Origin: Chitinophaga tropicalis
Lineage (GTDB): Bacteria > Bacteroidota > Bacteroidia > Chitinophagales > Chitinophagaceae
Direction of reading: 5' to 3'
Assembly: GCF_009758205.1 (NCBI RefSeq)
Contig: NZ_WRXN01000002.1
Span: 248,001-312,000, forward strand
Length of the DNA: 64,000 nt
Positions 20,201 to 27,188 of this stretch are shown here, in pieces (position 1 is the first letter of the stretch; each line of letters begins with the position of its first letter). Below the pieces are notes generated by a model. The model was not told the origin of the DNA and made no database searches. It saw only the letters and a program-made list of their open reading frames with translations. A program made the translations under genes and the position numbers.

Positions 20201-22951
20201 AACAGCTTCCTGGCAGGGGGTACAAATACACAGATCACCCATACTTACTATGATGCACCGTTTACAGGAACTTCGTCTAAGATCCCGCTGGTGCAGGAGA
20301 ATCTCCGTAAGCGTGTATCTGCAGTAATATATCGTGAAGCGGCTACAGATAGCCTTCAGCAGGCAACCTACTATAGTTATGACCAGTTAGGCAATGTGAA
20401 AACATTATGGCAGCAGATACAGTCGCTGGACATAAAGCAGGTAGATTATCAATACGACCTGGTGAGTGGTAAGGTGAATAAGGTACGTTATCAACCCAAC
20501 CAGACAGATAAGTTCTTCTATGGTTATCAGTATGATGCAGAGAACCGTCTTATAAAAGCTGTCAGTGGTGTCAATGCCCTGTCCTCCGATGGTTGGGAGA
20601 TAGAAAACCCTCAAACGGATGCGGCGTATCAGTACTATCTCCATGGTCCGCTGGCAAGAACAGAATTGGGTAATGCTCAATTAGTACAGGGTCTGGACTA
20701 TGCTTACACACTGCAAGGCTGGCTGAAAGGTGTTAACGGCAACTACCTGCTTGCGGGCAATGACATTGGTAAAGACGGTCTGACGGGTTCTTTCCGTGCC
20801 GCTATCGCCCGGGATGCTTACGGCTATACGCTGGACTATTACAAGGGAGACTATAAGCCTATAGCCACCGGCACAAATGCGTTCTCCTTATCCTGGACAC
20901 CGGGACAGAGTACAGAACCCGGACGTGATCTGTACAATGGTAACATCAGCCGTAGTACCCTGGCTGTCAAACGCCTTAAAGAAGACACCCCTGTTGGCTA
21001 CACATATCGCTATGACCAATTAAACCGCCTGAAGGGCATGCGCCAGCATCCGTTGACGGTAGGAGCCACTGGCTGGAATGCTACTACAGCAGGTACTGCT
21101 TATAAAGAAGACGTCACCTACGATGGTAACGGTAATATCCTGACCTACCTCCGTAACGGCAGTGGTATCAACGGCAAGCAAACGGCTATGGACCAGCTGA
21201 CCTATGGCTATCAGAAGGATGCTTCCGGAAATCTGCTAAATAACAAGCTGTTACAGGTAAAAGACAATATTTCTTCAGAGGAATATATATCAGATCTTCA
21301 TAATCAGGCAGATAACAATTATATTTACGATAAGATTGGTAATCTTGTAGAAGATAAGCAGGCCAATATCACCCGGATCCAGTGGACTGTATATGGTAAG
21401 ATCAAACTGATCCAGTTCTCCAATGGAAGTAGCATTGAATACCGTTATGACCCTTCCGGTAACCGTGTTTACAAGCAACATAACCATGATGGTATCAATG
21501 ACCGCACCTGGTATGTCAGAGATGCACAAGGTAACGTGCTGACTGTATACGGAAACAAGAGCGGTGGCAGCCAACTCTATTGGAAAGAACAACACCTCTA
21601 CGGTTCCAGTCGTTTGGGTATCTGGAATGCAGACCTGTTAAGCACATCTTCAGCAGCCACTATCAGCAGCCGCTGGTTACAGAAAGGTAATAAGCAGTTT
21701 GAGCTGAGCAACCACCTGGGGAATGTGCTGGCGGTTATTACAGATAAAGCGAAAGATTCTATAATAGGCGGTGTAGTAGATCATTATGAACCAGAGATGT
21801 TCCTTGCTCAGGATTATTATCCATTTGGGATGTTGCAACCGGATAGGCAGTGGGGATTAGGAATCTTCAAGTACGGGTTCAACGGAAAAGAGAATGATAA
21901 TGAGGTCAAAGGCCCCGGAAACCAGCAGGATTATGGGATGAGGGTGTATGATCCAAGATTAGGGAAGTTCCTGAGTGTAGATCCGCTGAATGCTGAATAT
22001 CCATGGAATAGTACCTATGCTTTTGCTGAGAATGACATAGTTAGAAGTATTGATGTAGATGGAGCCGAAAAGCATGTGCGGACTCTTGCTTATGGAGTTT
22101 CTAATGGTCAAACTGTTACCAAAGTTATTTCAAACGACTACAAGCAACCTGCTGGGACTTCCAATATTTACGCGATGTTGGGAGGACGACCAACGACAAC
22201 GGAAGAGACAGTTGCACAAGGGTTTATTTCAGCAAATAAGTTACCAGCTGGTGGGACATTTTCTTTCTTCGTGTTCGCCCCAGAGTTAAAGCAATCCAAT
22301 TATGCAAGGTATGAGTATACCGATATTGGAGGCAAGCAGCAAGTGAGGTATTTTAGTGCCGAGTATGTTGACTTCATGTATGAGCATTTTGAAAAAGAGC
22401 AACAGCAGGCCGGAAAACTACTTAGAATTGCCGGAGCTGTCGCGAATTTGGGTATTGCGGGTTCACTTCTCAAGTCTGAGTTACAGGCGGCTAAAAGTGG
22501 GGTAACTGGCGGAAGCCGGGATTTGAATCCTACAAGAGGTACTATGAATTGTGCCAATTGTACTTTTGCGGGAGATTTAACATTAAAAGGAACGCCAGCG
22601 ACCGCGACAAACATTCTTTTACGACCAGATAAAGGAGTAAATTATAAACGCTTTTTTGAGGCATGGGGTGGTATGAGAGACGTTTCATTGCATTCCTCGC
22701 CAGAATCAATTATAAAAGCTATGGAAGGGATGAGCGAGGGTGCTACTGGAGTTATAATGGGGTTAAGAACTGAAGGAGTTGGGCACTATTTTAATGTGAC
22801 TAAGCAAAATGGAATAATACAATTTGTTGATTTTCAGTTAGGAATAGGAGAACGAGCAATTAATCCATCTAACTTGATGCAGAATTATAATTTTGATTAT
22901 TTATTGTTTAAAAATACAACGGGAATAACACCAATTCAAGCAAAATGGTAA
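14285..22951 (+). CDS. RHS repeat protein with C-terminal papain-fold toxin domain
   Basis: 2888 residues. A signal peptide (MHRMLKILLVIAALLYGIPYTMA) is followed by N-terminal beta domains, an Fn3-like stretch near 200-310 and a Bacteroidota RHS N-terminal region rich in YD motifs. Residues 1660-1835 resemble a LamG/concanavalin-like jelly roll (LEMWINN, WTHVAILKNG, LKQLRIYNR). RHS repeats run from about 1850, and the RHS-associated core lies at about 2512-2595 (YPFGMLQPDR, YDPRLGKFLSVDPL). The variable tail ends with a Cys-His-Asp arrangement: NCANC (C2756), GVGHYFNV (H2834) and FVDFQLG (D2849). This matches the Tox-PL papain fold, whose members act as glutamine deamidases or proteases. The stop overlaps the immunity gene by 7 bp. 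Base composition becomes clearly AT-richer after the core, as expected for an exchanged toxin cassette. Release of the tail by self-cleavage at the core is known for the family. Confidence 0.92.
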   Translation: MHRMLKILLVIAALLYGIPYTMAFNTIESYQNQLQGKIKKGDTLIVKDEKFLNNAFDWTKIHNKTVNNIVTFGLYRDSGAVITQAFNCEVTLKIEYWSQPDQADPVIVDNVKLKITYDPAAGVSYQDAASYSFMNGYKIKITVNDIASAELGTSLPAAFRLTGQVVVERSYEFDTEKHLAPKVFLTGDDDASTMRTSAVGQTANKVSLSWDKITGAEEYDLEWTFIDEESDNGRLLAQQGSSVTEAQLKKMFRNNSTRVTVQQEYYDISLVHLSKYLLVRMRVVYYDSNGFRTEQPWDYQLDQGGTTGPGVITLTNTWHQPGMNWQYSATYAEDGKKKEVVTYFDGTLRNRQMVTVNNSDNKAITQESLYDEFGRPAISILPAPLEASSLTYYGGLHLKANGQLYTYADAYGTGTDCINKPSLLATTAGASKYYSPANTFLTDETKPHNKYIPDAEGYPFSVTRYTPDNTGRVLVQGGVGSLFQPGTDSSKATRYFYGKPTQRELDRMFGNDVGYANHYLKNMVADGNGQISISYQNASGKTIATALAGASPANVDSLSSKPAAQIQALDLLTARDYTFDAAKLKLTATATYLAETTGPAILSFNVSKLIKTYTENNVTICSNCVYQLKYTITDNCNNRLKDDAPVSIGSATSNCGDNGYTPVTANVTFSQVGEYHIYVELGLTEEAIRNYTNDFVQRNTNLKTEWRFVLDELYGKDFTACFDECTTCQDALGTKANFTARFKERLATRGVDVVTNNTSITAFADSLYDHAAANCTQLRASCLGSPCADLENALKADVSPGGQYALFDGDSALEKSINVLYLNWRNVFPVKQVSDPEYIAAQFIDHEGIKRSPYDADFTITDLVKYWQKEWADSFVKYHPEYCALQFCQGNSAYLGWDQRLSQVAQTVSEIPAASGGAVYSRTTLAWLADKDPFFSNSGAAYKSAFLSDLGNYTRQFLGITGDSLPAKSLSGYVDYILYCNDKTATTNSTNRTAANASNWNSCNPVAACRIPDREWQLYRDNYLTLKQKYYQQLRTANYCNNACVVGDTLSYKLSGCPDRTQFFFEDTVACSSTSKQVILKYEGIPTKDTVIINIYYPAEYNAIANKTTQVTLIGGQTRTLICMDASIQTAALGISSVICKEVPPTTPPVYTCQDYERRENYSFTITSTGQPGHYKFILTYINNTALPLPANGWPGTAYLSQPTGLIDPFEFYFDAINPSSLSQEFPFEGEVPDVSKVTLTIDLNCPVTPTFTTTAMVAGTCDQAYRYKESRIGTISYTVPVVTTDTTELKSYASAQITAEIASNCEAQADNWILQLEPCINGNATIRNQLRTKLIELCKLGGDLTHPNGSSTTAPGKMTADGDTSFRQVIKRVLGISQFTMTCNPWLLDAPYEYRKPALSASVFISSTNAAICDILTRERNAMPQGVTFYNYLKGRYKDAMTLSEAELTMLESGCGNCRYLLAKEIQLPSFLQQGGDGCVTPAMFQQGVTALQQEMGGNLNTTDANYETVFKTYLNHRWGFTLAYDDYATFNDTITKNPSASLMLCNRPAFSAVKQDPYGCMLEVVDDAVASGHVLYNEYIEEVRKNFRKDYIAYCATNKPSATLTAPYQKYHYTLYYYDQAGNLTRTVPPEGVHLLDTSWLPQVGLARDEANASCTYTGPANNTSKDTAFKYITAALNPPGKSTLEMWINNADPNKTASQVLATTVNRKYLLNVCLSRHYVNIDIYSLVPTADGKGVEADTSWHTTADMQSVLPLKQWTHVAILKNGVSRDNMAVYVNGVLLPLSSVFVSGGCGWDISAMSGSPVYPENLSYLKQLRIYNRLLTGDEIAANADEICMSLSPVYATGLQSSLEHWGRFNTPVPDGSGSTAETTVVPIYPEHGLATSYAYQSLNGITVQNTPDAGKSRFWYDRSGRMVTSQNAEQLAPYYAGFASNRYSYTRYDEQGRITEVGEKTGATSPATVPFLSSTEVNSFLAGGTNTQITHTYYDAPFTGTSSKIPLVQENLRKRVSAVIYREAATDSLQQATYYSYDQLGNVKTLWQQIQSLDIKQVDYQYDLVSGKVNKVRYQPNQTDKFFYGYQYDAENRLIKAVSGVNALSSDGWEIENPQTDAAYQYYLHGPLARTELGNAQLVQGLDYAYTLQGWLKGVNGNYLLAGNDIGKDGLTGSFRAAIARDAYGYTLDYYKGDYKPIATGTNAFSLSWTPGQSTEPGRDLYNGNISRSTLAVKRLKEDTPVGYTYRYDQLNRLKGMRQHPLTVGATGWNATTAGTAYKEDVTYDGNGNILTYLRNGSGINGKQTAMDQLTYGYQKDASGNLLNNKLLQVKDNISSEEYISDLHNQADNNYIYDKIGNLVEDKQANITRIQWTVYGKIKLIQFSNGSSIEYRYDPSGNRVYKQHNHDGINDRTWYVRDAQGNVLTVYGNKSGGSQLYWKEQHLYGSSRLGIWNADLLSTSSAATISSRWLQKGNKQFELSNHLGNVLAVITDKAKDSIIGGVVDHYEPEMFLAQDYYPFGMLQPDRQWGLGIFKYGFNGKENDNEVKGPGNQQDYGMRVYDPRLGKFLSVDPLNAEYPWNSTYAFAENDIVRSIDVDGAEKHVRTLAYGVSNGQTVTKVISNDYKQPAGTSNIYAMLGGRPTTTEETVAQGFISANKLPAGGTFSFFVFAPELKQSNYARYEYTDIGGKQQVRYFSAEYVDFMYEHFEKEQQQAGKLLRIAGAVANLGIAGSLLKSELQAAKSGVTGGSRDLNPTRGTMNCANCTFAGDLTLKGTPATATNILLRPDKGVNYKRFFEAWGGMRDVSLHSSPESIIKAMEGMSEGATGVIMGLRTEGVGHYFNVTKQNGIIQFVDFQLGIGERAINPSNLMQNYNFDYLLFKNTTGITPIQAKW

Positions 22952-23235
22952 CATATCAAGAAGCATTAGGAATAATAAAGAAATATCTTAATATAGATCA
23001 GGATGCCTCGTTTTTTATCATGGAGGATAAAACGGTAGAATTTGAATACGGTTGGGTTTTTTTTTATCAAACAACAGATTACATTGAAATCAACGGAGTT
23101 AAAGTCGGCTTAGGAGGAAATGCCCCTTATATAGTTGATAAACGTGATGGTAGTGTACATGTTACAGGTACAGCATATCCACATCAAAAATATATTAACG
23201 ACTATATAGAAAAAGTAAAGCATTTAGGAGAGTAA
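22945..23235 (+). CDS. Imm35-family immunity protein
   Basis: 96 residues with the Imm35 pattern: an EYGWVFFY strand, GGNAPYIVDKRDG and TGTAYPHQKYINDY. Imm35 proteins are established partners of papain-fold toxins in polymorphic toxin systems, matching the tail of the RHS protein directly upstream. The ATG lies inside the last codons of the toxin gene (7-bp overlap), so the antidote is translated together with the toxin. There is no signal peptide, so protection is cytoplasmic, consistent with a toxin acting on a cytoplasmic target in sister cells. The stop is followed within a few bases by a possible end of the IS element. Confidence 0.85.
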   Translation: MVTYQEALGIIKKYLNIDQDASFFIMEDKTVEFEYGWVFFYQTTDYIEINGVKVGLGGNAPYIVDKRDGSVHVTGTAYPHQKYINDYIEKVKHLGE

Positions 23236-23457
23236 TTTCAGGTTCAGTTCTAGTTTGTAAAGTTATGCTTGGTCTAGAATCAGAGTCATTCACCGTGCTA
23301 TTATTAATTAATAGGGATGAGTCTCTTCACAGTCCATATGTCTTGATAAAAATGTTATCAAGACCAGGAAGGATATTATTCATTATTACCTAAATATTTA
23401 GATTTGACATAAAGAATAAAATTCACTGTTGTTCGGGAAAAATGTCAAGTCAAGAAT

Positions 23458-23479
23458 AAAAAAGGGGCAATTACGCCCC
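23458..23479 (-). terminator. Minus-strand intrinsic terminator in the IS leader
   Basis: Read on the minus strand, a GGGGC/GCCCC stem with a 6-base loop is followed directly by six T residues. No minus-strand gene lies to its right, so it is an orphan; it may end an antisense transcript over the transposase start. Confidence 0.45.
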
Positions 23480-23488
23480 AGTAGTTTA

Positions 23489-23496
23489 TAATTTTG
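23489..23496 (+). promoter_or_regulatory. Candidate -7 box of the transposase gene
   Basis: TAATTTTG fits the Bacteroidota TAnnTTTG box and lies 25 bp before the probable TTG start of the transposase. No TTTG is seen at the -33 position; the GGGGC hairpin occupies that area. Confidence 0.35.
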
Positions 23497-23521
23497 GGTT
23501 ACCACACCTTAAAATATAAAC

Positions 23522-24751
23522 TTGGATAAAGATAGAAAATTTCCCGGACAGCCGGTCTTGTCTCAAATATTAGGTGTAATACCGAATTCGGTAATACAGT
23601 TGGCAAATCGGAAGCATAATTCAAACCGTTATTATAAACGGCTCCCTCTGCGTGTTCACCTGGTGACGTTGTTATATGGTGTATTCAGTTATTGCAATGG
23701 GCTTCGGGAACTCTGTGAAGGGATGCTGGCATGCGAAGGCAAATTGTCTCATTTAGGGCTTGATAAAGCACCAGCCCGCAGTACAATATCGGATGCCAAT
23801 AGCAACCGTAGCTACCTGGTCTTTGAGACGATTTATTATGGATTACTAAAAAAGTATTACTCATTTATCTCGGACAGCCGACTGAAAAGGTTAAGTATCC
23901 GGAACCTGAAGATCATTAATAGTACAACGATCTCTTTATTCAGTGAGATATTACAAGGGGTAGGACGAAATCGTTTGGATGGTTCCCGAAAGAAAGGCGG
24001 TATCAAGGTACATGCACTGATGGATGCATTTAGCGGTGTTACCGAGTTCTTGCGGATCACAGCAGCCAAAGAGCATGACTGTAAGTTCCTGTATCATTTA
24101 AAACTACCGGCAGGAAGCTGGCTGGTATTTGATAAGGCATATAATACGTATCAGCATTTTGCAAAATGGACTAATCAAAAAATCTGGTTTGTAAGCCGGA
24201 TGAAAGATAACGCAGTATTCCATGTAACTAAGGTGTTGGTAGATAAGACGAAGAAAAAACAGGCTATCGGTGTAATAAAGGAGCAATTTATTACTGTCGC
24301 CGTTAAAACAAATGGAATTGTAACCGAACGGCTAATGCTGCGAAGAATTATTTATAAGACAAGAGAAGGGAAAAGATATGTCTATGTAACGAATGATTTT
24401 AGCTTGCCAGCGTCAAAAATTGCCACCATTTATAAAGATCGTTGGATGATTGAATTACTCTTCAAGCAGATTAAGCAGAACTTCCCTCTACAATACTTTT
24501 GGGGAGAGAGTGACAACGCTATCAAAATACAGGTTTACTGTGTGCTGATTGCTCAGCTGTTGATGGTGATGATCCGCAAAAAAGCAGCTACTAAAAAGTC
24601 ATTTGCTAATATGATTACAGTAATCCGTTTGCATTTAATGAGTTATGTAGGACTACTTGAGTTCATAAAACATACAATCTATAAGACGTTAGACGCTTTG
24701 GTGCGGACTACTATTCATAAGTTTACAAAAAGTGTATCAAACTGTACCTAA
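23522..24751 (+). CDS. IS4-family transposase, first catalytic Asp replaced by Asn
   Basis: 409 residues with the layout of IS4 transposases that have a DUF4372-type N-terminus and a DDE_Tnp_1 catalytic domain. The second acidic residue is in LVFDKAYNTY and the YREK signature is complete (YKDRWMIELLFKQIK, carrying the Glu). The first Asp, normally in an I-D-S-T-T motif, is Asn here (IINSTTIS, codon AAT near 23920), which should abolish metal binding. A stop at 23510 limits the frame, so translation probably begins at the TTG at 23522. The gene is full length, with no frameshift. It may be a recently inactivated copy, or the Asn could be a sequencing error. Confidence 0.88.
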   Translation: MDKDRKFPGQPVLSQILGVIPNSVIQLANRKHNSNRYYKRLPLRVHLVTLLYGVFSYCNGLRELCEGMLACEGKLSHLGLDKAPARSTISDANSNRSYLVFETIYYGLLKKYYSFISDSRLKRLSIRNLKIINSTTISLFSEILQGVGRNRLDGSRKKGGIKVHALMDAFSGVTEFLRITAAKEHDCKFLYHLKLPAGSWLVFDKAYNTYQHFAKWTNQKIWFVSRMKDNAVFHVTKVLVDKTKKKQAIGVIKEQFITVAVKTNGIVTERLMLRRIIYKTREGKRYVYVTNDFSLPASKIATIYKDRWMIELLFKQIKQNFPLQYFWGESDNAIKIQVYCVLIAQLLMVMIRKKAATKKSFANMITVIRLHLMSYVGLLEFIKHTIYKTLDALVRTTIHKFTKSVSNCT

Positions 24752-24762
24752 ACCATTCTAGC

Positions 24763-25158
24763 ATGATGGAATATAAATCAAATAGACACTTTAAGATTTG
24801 GGGCTATACAGCGAGCCATAGTCTTTTAATACTCAGAAGCTCGATGTTATATGAAGATGTAGATGGCTATACAGAATCAATGAACTATAATATTGATATT
24901 GAATTTTCAGCAGTTGCTTACTTAGACGTTCCGGACACATTTAAATCAATACAGGTGCACGAGATTATTGAAAACGTTCCAGAGAAGTTCAATAAGTATT
25001 CTAAGATTAGTGGATTGAAAATTTTTGAGATTCAGTCTGAGGGACTGTGTCATTTTATTATAGCAGGGAACTGTAGGGTAGGTAAAAATAGATGGATATT
25101 AGAGGACAGGATTAGGAATATGGGTCTAGATTATGAAGAAATAATTGCGGCATCATAA
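24763..25158 (+). CDS. Small cytoplasmic protein, probable orphan immunity protein
   Basis: 131 residues with no signal peptide and no catalytic motif. The sequence begins with HFKIWGYTASHSLLILRSS, a style common among small immunity-like proteins beside Bacteroidota RHS genes, and continues with an acidic alpha/beta body. A second Met directly after the first may be the real start. It lies just beyond the IS element in the AT-rich tract downstream of the toxin gene, followed by other immunity-like genes. The immunity role rests on location, size and composition, not on a recognised family. Confidence 0.65.
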   Translation: MMEYKSNRHFKIWGYTASHSLLILRSSMLYEDVDGYTESMNYNIDIEFSAVAYLDVPDTFKSIQVHEIIENVPEKFNKYSKISGLKIFEIQSEGLCHFIIAGNCRVGKNRWILEDRIRNMGLDYEEIIAAS

Positions 25159-25163
25159 ACAAA

Positions 25164-25319
25164 ATGGCGATCACGACTGGGGTAATTTACGCGAAGTTTT
25201 TTGTCCCAGGTTATGAGTTTAGGGTGTTGAACACAGTAGGGGAGGAGCATTTGGGACTTATATTTTATCAATCAGTTAGTATTCATTTTTCTCCTCATGA
25301 TCCAAATTTTATGTGCTAA
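25164..25319 (+). CDS. 51-residue ORF, possible gene remnant
   Basis: An ATG at 25164, 5 bp after the preceding stop, opens 52 codons ending in TAA at 25317-25319. The product (MAITTGVIYAKFFVPGYEFR and so on) has plausible beta-strand patterning and AT-rich codon use like its neighbours, but no known family. It could be a small immunity protein or the remaining N-terminus of a decayed one. It fills the gap between two genes on the same strand. Confidence 0.35.
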   Translation: MAITTGVIYAKFFVPGYEFRVLNTVGEEHLGLIFYQSVSIHFSPHDPNFMC

Positions 25320-25329
25320 ATCGACAAAT

Positions 25330-25677
25330 ATGAGAAGCAAAGTATCAATAAATGACTTAATTCAATATATCAGTTCAAAGTGTGGAGGGATTCCTTTAAC
25401 TGAAAACAGCATTATTTTTGATGATTTGGGAATCAATGGTATTGATGCCGCCACATTGATGGAGGAATTGGCTATTGAATTTGAGTTTTCATTGGAATCA
25501 TTTAATTATAGTGAATATTTCCTTTCTGAAAGTGAACTCTCAAATGTTTTTCGATCTCTATTTTATTCGTTGTTTAAAAGAGATAAATTGCCATCAAGGA
25601 CATTCACAATTAATCACTTAATGAAAGTAATTGATAAAGGATACTGGTTCGATCCGGAATCAAAGTATAACAGATAA
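25330..25677 (+). CDS. DUF1493 family protein, probable immunity protein
   Basis: About 115 residues with the DUF1493 signature: IIFDDLGINGIDAATLMEEL followed by a short linker, an FNYSEYF strand-helix segment and an acidic turn. DUF1493 proteins have an acyl-carrier-like helical fold and are listed among immunity proteins of polymorphic toxin systems. I chose the ATG at 25330 because it begins close to the conserved region; an in-frame ATG at 25297 would add 11 residues and overlap the preceding short ORF. There is no cognate toxin in the window, so it is best read as an orphan antidote kept downstream of the RHS locus. Confidence 0.75.
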   Translation: MRSKVSINDLIQYISSKCGGIPLTENSIIFDDLGINGIDAATLMEELAIEFEFSLESFNYSEYFLSESELSNVFRSLFYSLFKRDKLPSRTFTINHLMKVIDKGYWFDPESKYNR

Positions 25678-25708
25678 AATCACCAGACAACAACCTTAAT
25701 GAAGTCCA

Positions 25709-25957
25709 ATGCAAATAAAAGTTCTCAATGTTTATCAGACAGAGATTGGTGTGATAGCTATTCTGGATTTCCCGATAGGGGTTTCTCCCAGCATTAATAT
25801 GGAATTAAAGAAGGGATTGTACCAATATTGTATTAAAGGTGTCTCATTCAATCAACCTGATCCACTTAAAGGGTTTGGTAATACCAGTTATTCCTGCATC
25901 CTTTCTTTTGAGCAAGGGAGTATAACTACTGGAGATATTTTGGAGTTCGATACCTGA
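25709..25957 (+). CDS. Small beta-rich protein of unknown function
   Basis: 82 residues, no signal peptide. Alternating short strands (VIAILDFPIG, LYQYCIKGVSF, SYSCILSFEQG) ending in ITTGDILEFDT suggest a small barrel. It follows the DUF1493 gene by 31 bp on the same strand in the immunity-like array. The family is not recognised; an orphan immunity protein is the most economical reading. Confidence 0.5.
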   Translation: MQIKVLNVYQTEIGVIAILDFPIGVSPSINMELKKGLYQYCIKGVSFNQPDPLKGFGNTSYSCILSFEQGSITTGDILEFDT

Positions 25958-26023
25958 TAAAAAATGACTGATAGATTGATAACTTATTCACTTTTAGTCC
26001 GCATTTAACTAAAACAAACAAAA

Positions 26024-26401
26024 ATGAAACGAGTAACAGGAATCGGTGGCATTTTCTTCAAATGCCAGGACCCGGAAAAAATTAAACAATGGTATAAAAC
26101 CCATCTCGGATTCGACATGGACCAGTACGGAGCAAAGTTTGAGTGGCAGCAAGGGGAGGACTCAATAAATAAAGGCTATACTTTATGGAGCCCTTTTTCT
26201 GACAAGACCAAATACTTTGAGCCCTCATCAAAGGACTTTATGATTAATTACCGGGTAGAAAACCTGGAAGCGCTTGTAGAAGAATTAAAAAAGGAAGGAG
26301 TGACGGTATTAGATAACATAGAAACCTATGATTATGGAAAGTTCGTTCACATTCTTGACATTGAAGGAAACAAGATTGAATTATGGGAACCTATTGACTA
26401 A
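26024..26401 (+). CDS. VOC family (glyoxalase-like) protein
   Basis: 125 residues with the vicinal-oxygen-chelate pattern: an initial GGIFFKCQDPEKIKQWYKTHLGF unit (strand, helix, LGF), a middle FMINYRVENLEALVEELKKEGV unit and a terminal GKFVHILDIEGNKIELWEP with the metal-ligand Glu. Proteins of this group are often annotated as glyoxalase or bleomycin-resistance-like; the substrate cannot be told. GC content rises slightly compared with the preceding immunity-like genes, and it is probably an independent passenger in this region. Confidence 0.85.
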   Translation: MKRVTGIGGIFFKCQDPEKIKQWYKTHLGFDMDQYGAKFEWQQGEDSINKGYTLWSPFSDKTKYFEPSSKDFMINYRVENLEALVEELKKEGVTVLDNIETYDYGKFVHILDIEGNKIELWEPID

Positions 26402-26415
26402 TGTAGACGTTAAAA

Positions 26416-26940
26416 ATGAAAGTTATAATCATCGTTGTATCGCTGTTTCTTCTTCAGCAGTCATTGTTGTCTTGTAGAAATAAGAAAAATAGCAATAGCA
26501 TTGAGATAGGCTACCATGAAAGGCTACTAAATGATTCAAAGGAGAGTTCACGTCTGCTTGCGAAAGCAATTAATAATGGCGATTTCGAATCTTATAAAAA
26601 AGTCTCAAATGCGTATTTGCTAGCTTACAAGGTTGATGAGCTTTATTATTATGCTTTGCTCATGGCAAACAAGCATAAGTGCCCGGAAGCATTTTATCAT
26701 CTATTTCTTATTATGACGGACCAGGCATCTATTAACGGAGTTGAATTATATAGTAACGATGAGAGGACAAAGAATATGGCTTTATATTATCTTTTAAAAT
26801 CAAGGGAGTTAGGCTATAAAGGGGCTAAGACTACTATAAGTGAAATCTTCGGTAATGATACAGCTGAATTGTCATCCTCTTTCTATTTTAGGAAAATAGA
26901 ACCTAATGCATATGATAACAAAGAAACACTTGCAAAGTAA
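26416..26940 (+). CDS. Lipoprotein with helical repeats, probable immunity-type protein
   Basis: 174 residues. The N-terminus has a lipobox (SLLSC followed by RNKK). The body is all-helical and reads like Sel1/TPR-type repeats (LAKAINNGDFESYKKVSNAY, YYYALLMANKHKCPEAFYHL, ALYYLLKSRELGYKGA). Small helical lipoproteins of this kind are common next to RHS or other toxin genes in Bacteroidota, where periplasmic immunity is one suggested role. It is 14 bp downstream of the VOC gene. Without a partner toxin in the window the function stays open. Confidence 0.65.
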   Translation: MKVIIIVVSLFLLQQSLLSCRNKKNSNSIEIGYHERLLNDSKESSRLLAKAINNGDFESYKKVSNAYLLAYKVDELYYYALLMANKHKCPEAFYHLFLIMTDQASINGVELYSNDERTKNMALYYLLKSRELGYKGAKTTISEIFGNDTAELSSSFYFRKIEPNAYDNKETLAK

Positions 26941-27188
26941 CAATTTATAAACTAGCTCAAAGGAACTAGACCTGAACAATACTTATTTACCTGACTTCCC
27001 TCAGATCAGATTATCTACGACAAAACGTTGCTCACACACAAAGAACCAGTCATTTTGATTTTGCTCATATCGTGATGAATATCAAAAATTTATATCTGGG
27101 GAGATTTTTCCGGATTAACAATTGATTAACAGATTTGTCGATAAGTTAAAGTAACGTTGCCGGAAATTTCTTAATAAGAGTCCTTGCT

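Larger units (their letters stand above)
23237..24752 (+). mobile_element. IS4-family insertion sequence (approximate ends)
   Basis: The element is defined by the transposase gene plus about 285 bp of leader. Candidate terminal inverted repeats are imperfect: AGGTTCAGTT at 23240-23249 and its partner (AGGTACAGTT on the minus strand) at 24740-24749, 9 of 10 identical, with partial matches outside. The right copy overlaps the transposase stop codon. I see no target-site duplication, so the ends are tentative. The leader also contains a perfect 10-bp hairpin at 23340-23364. The element separates the toxin/immunity pair from the downstream small genes. Confidence 0.45.

Noticed and set aside
25164..25677. 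One gene split by a frameshift (51-residue ORF plus DUF1493)
   Set aside because: The DUF1493 protein is complete on its own, and the short ORF does not continue its fold.
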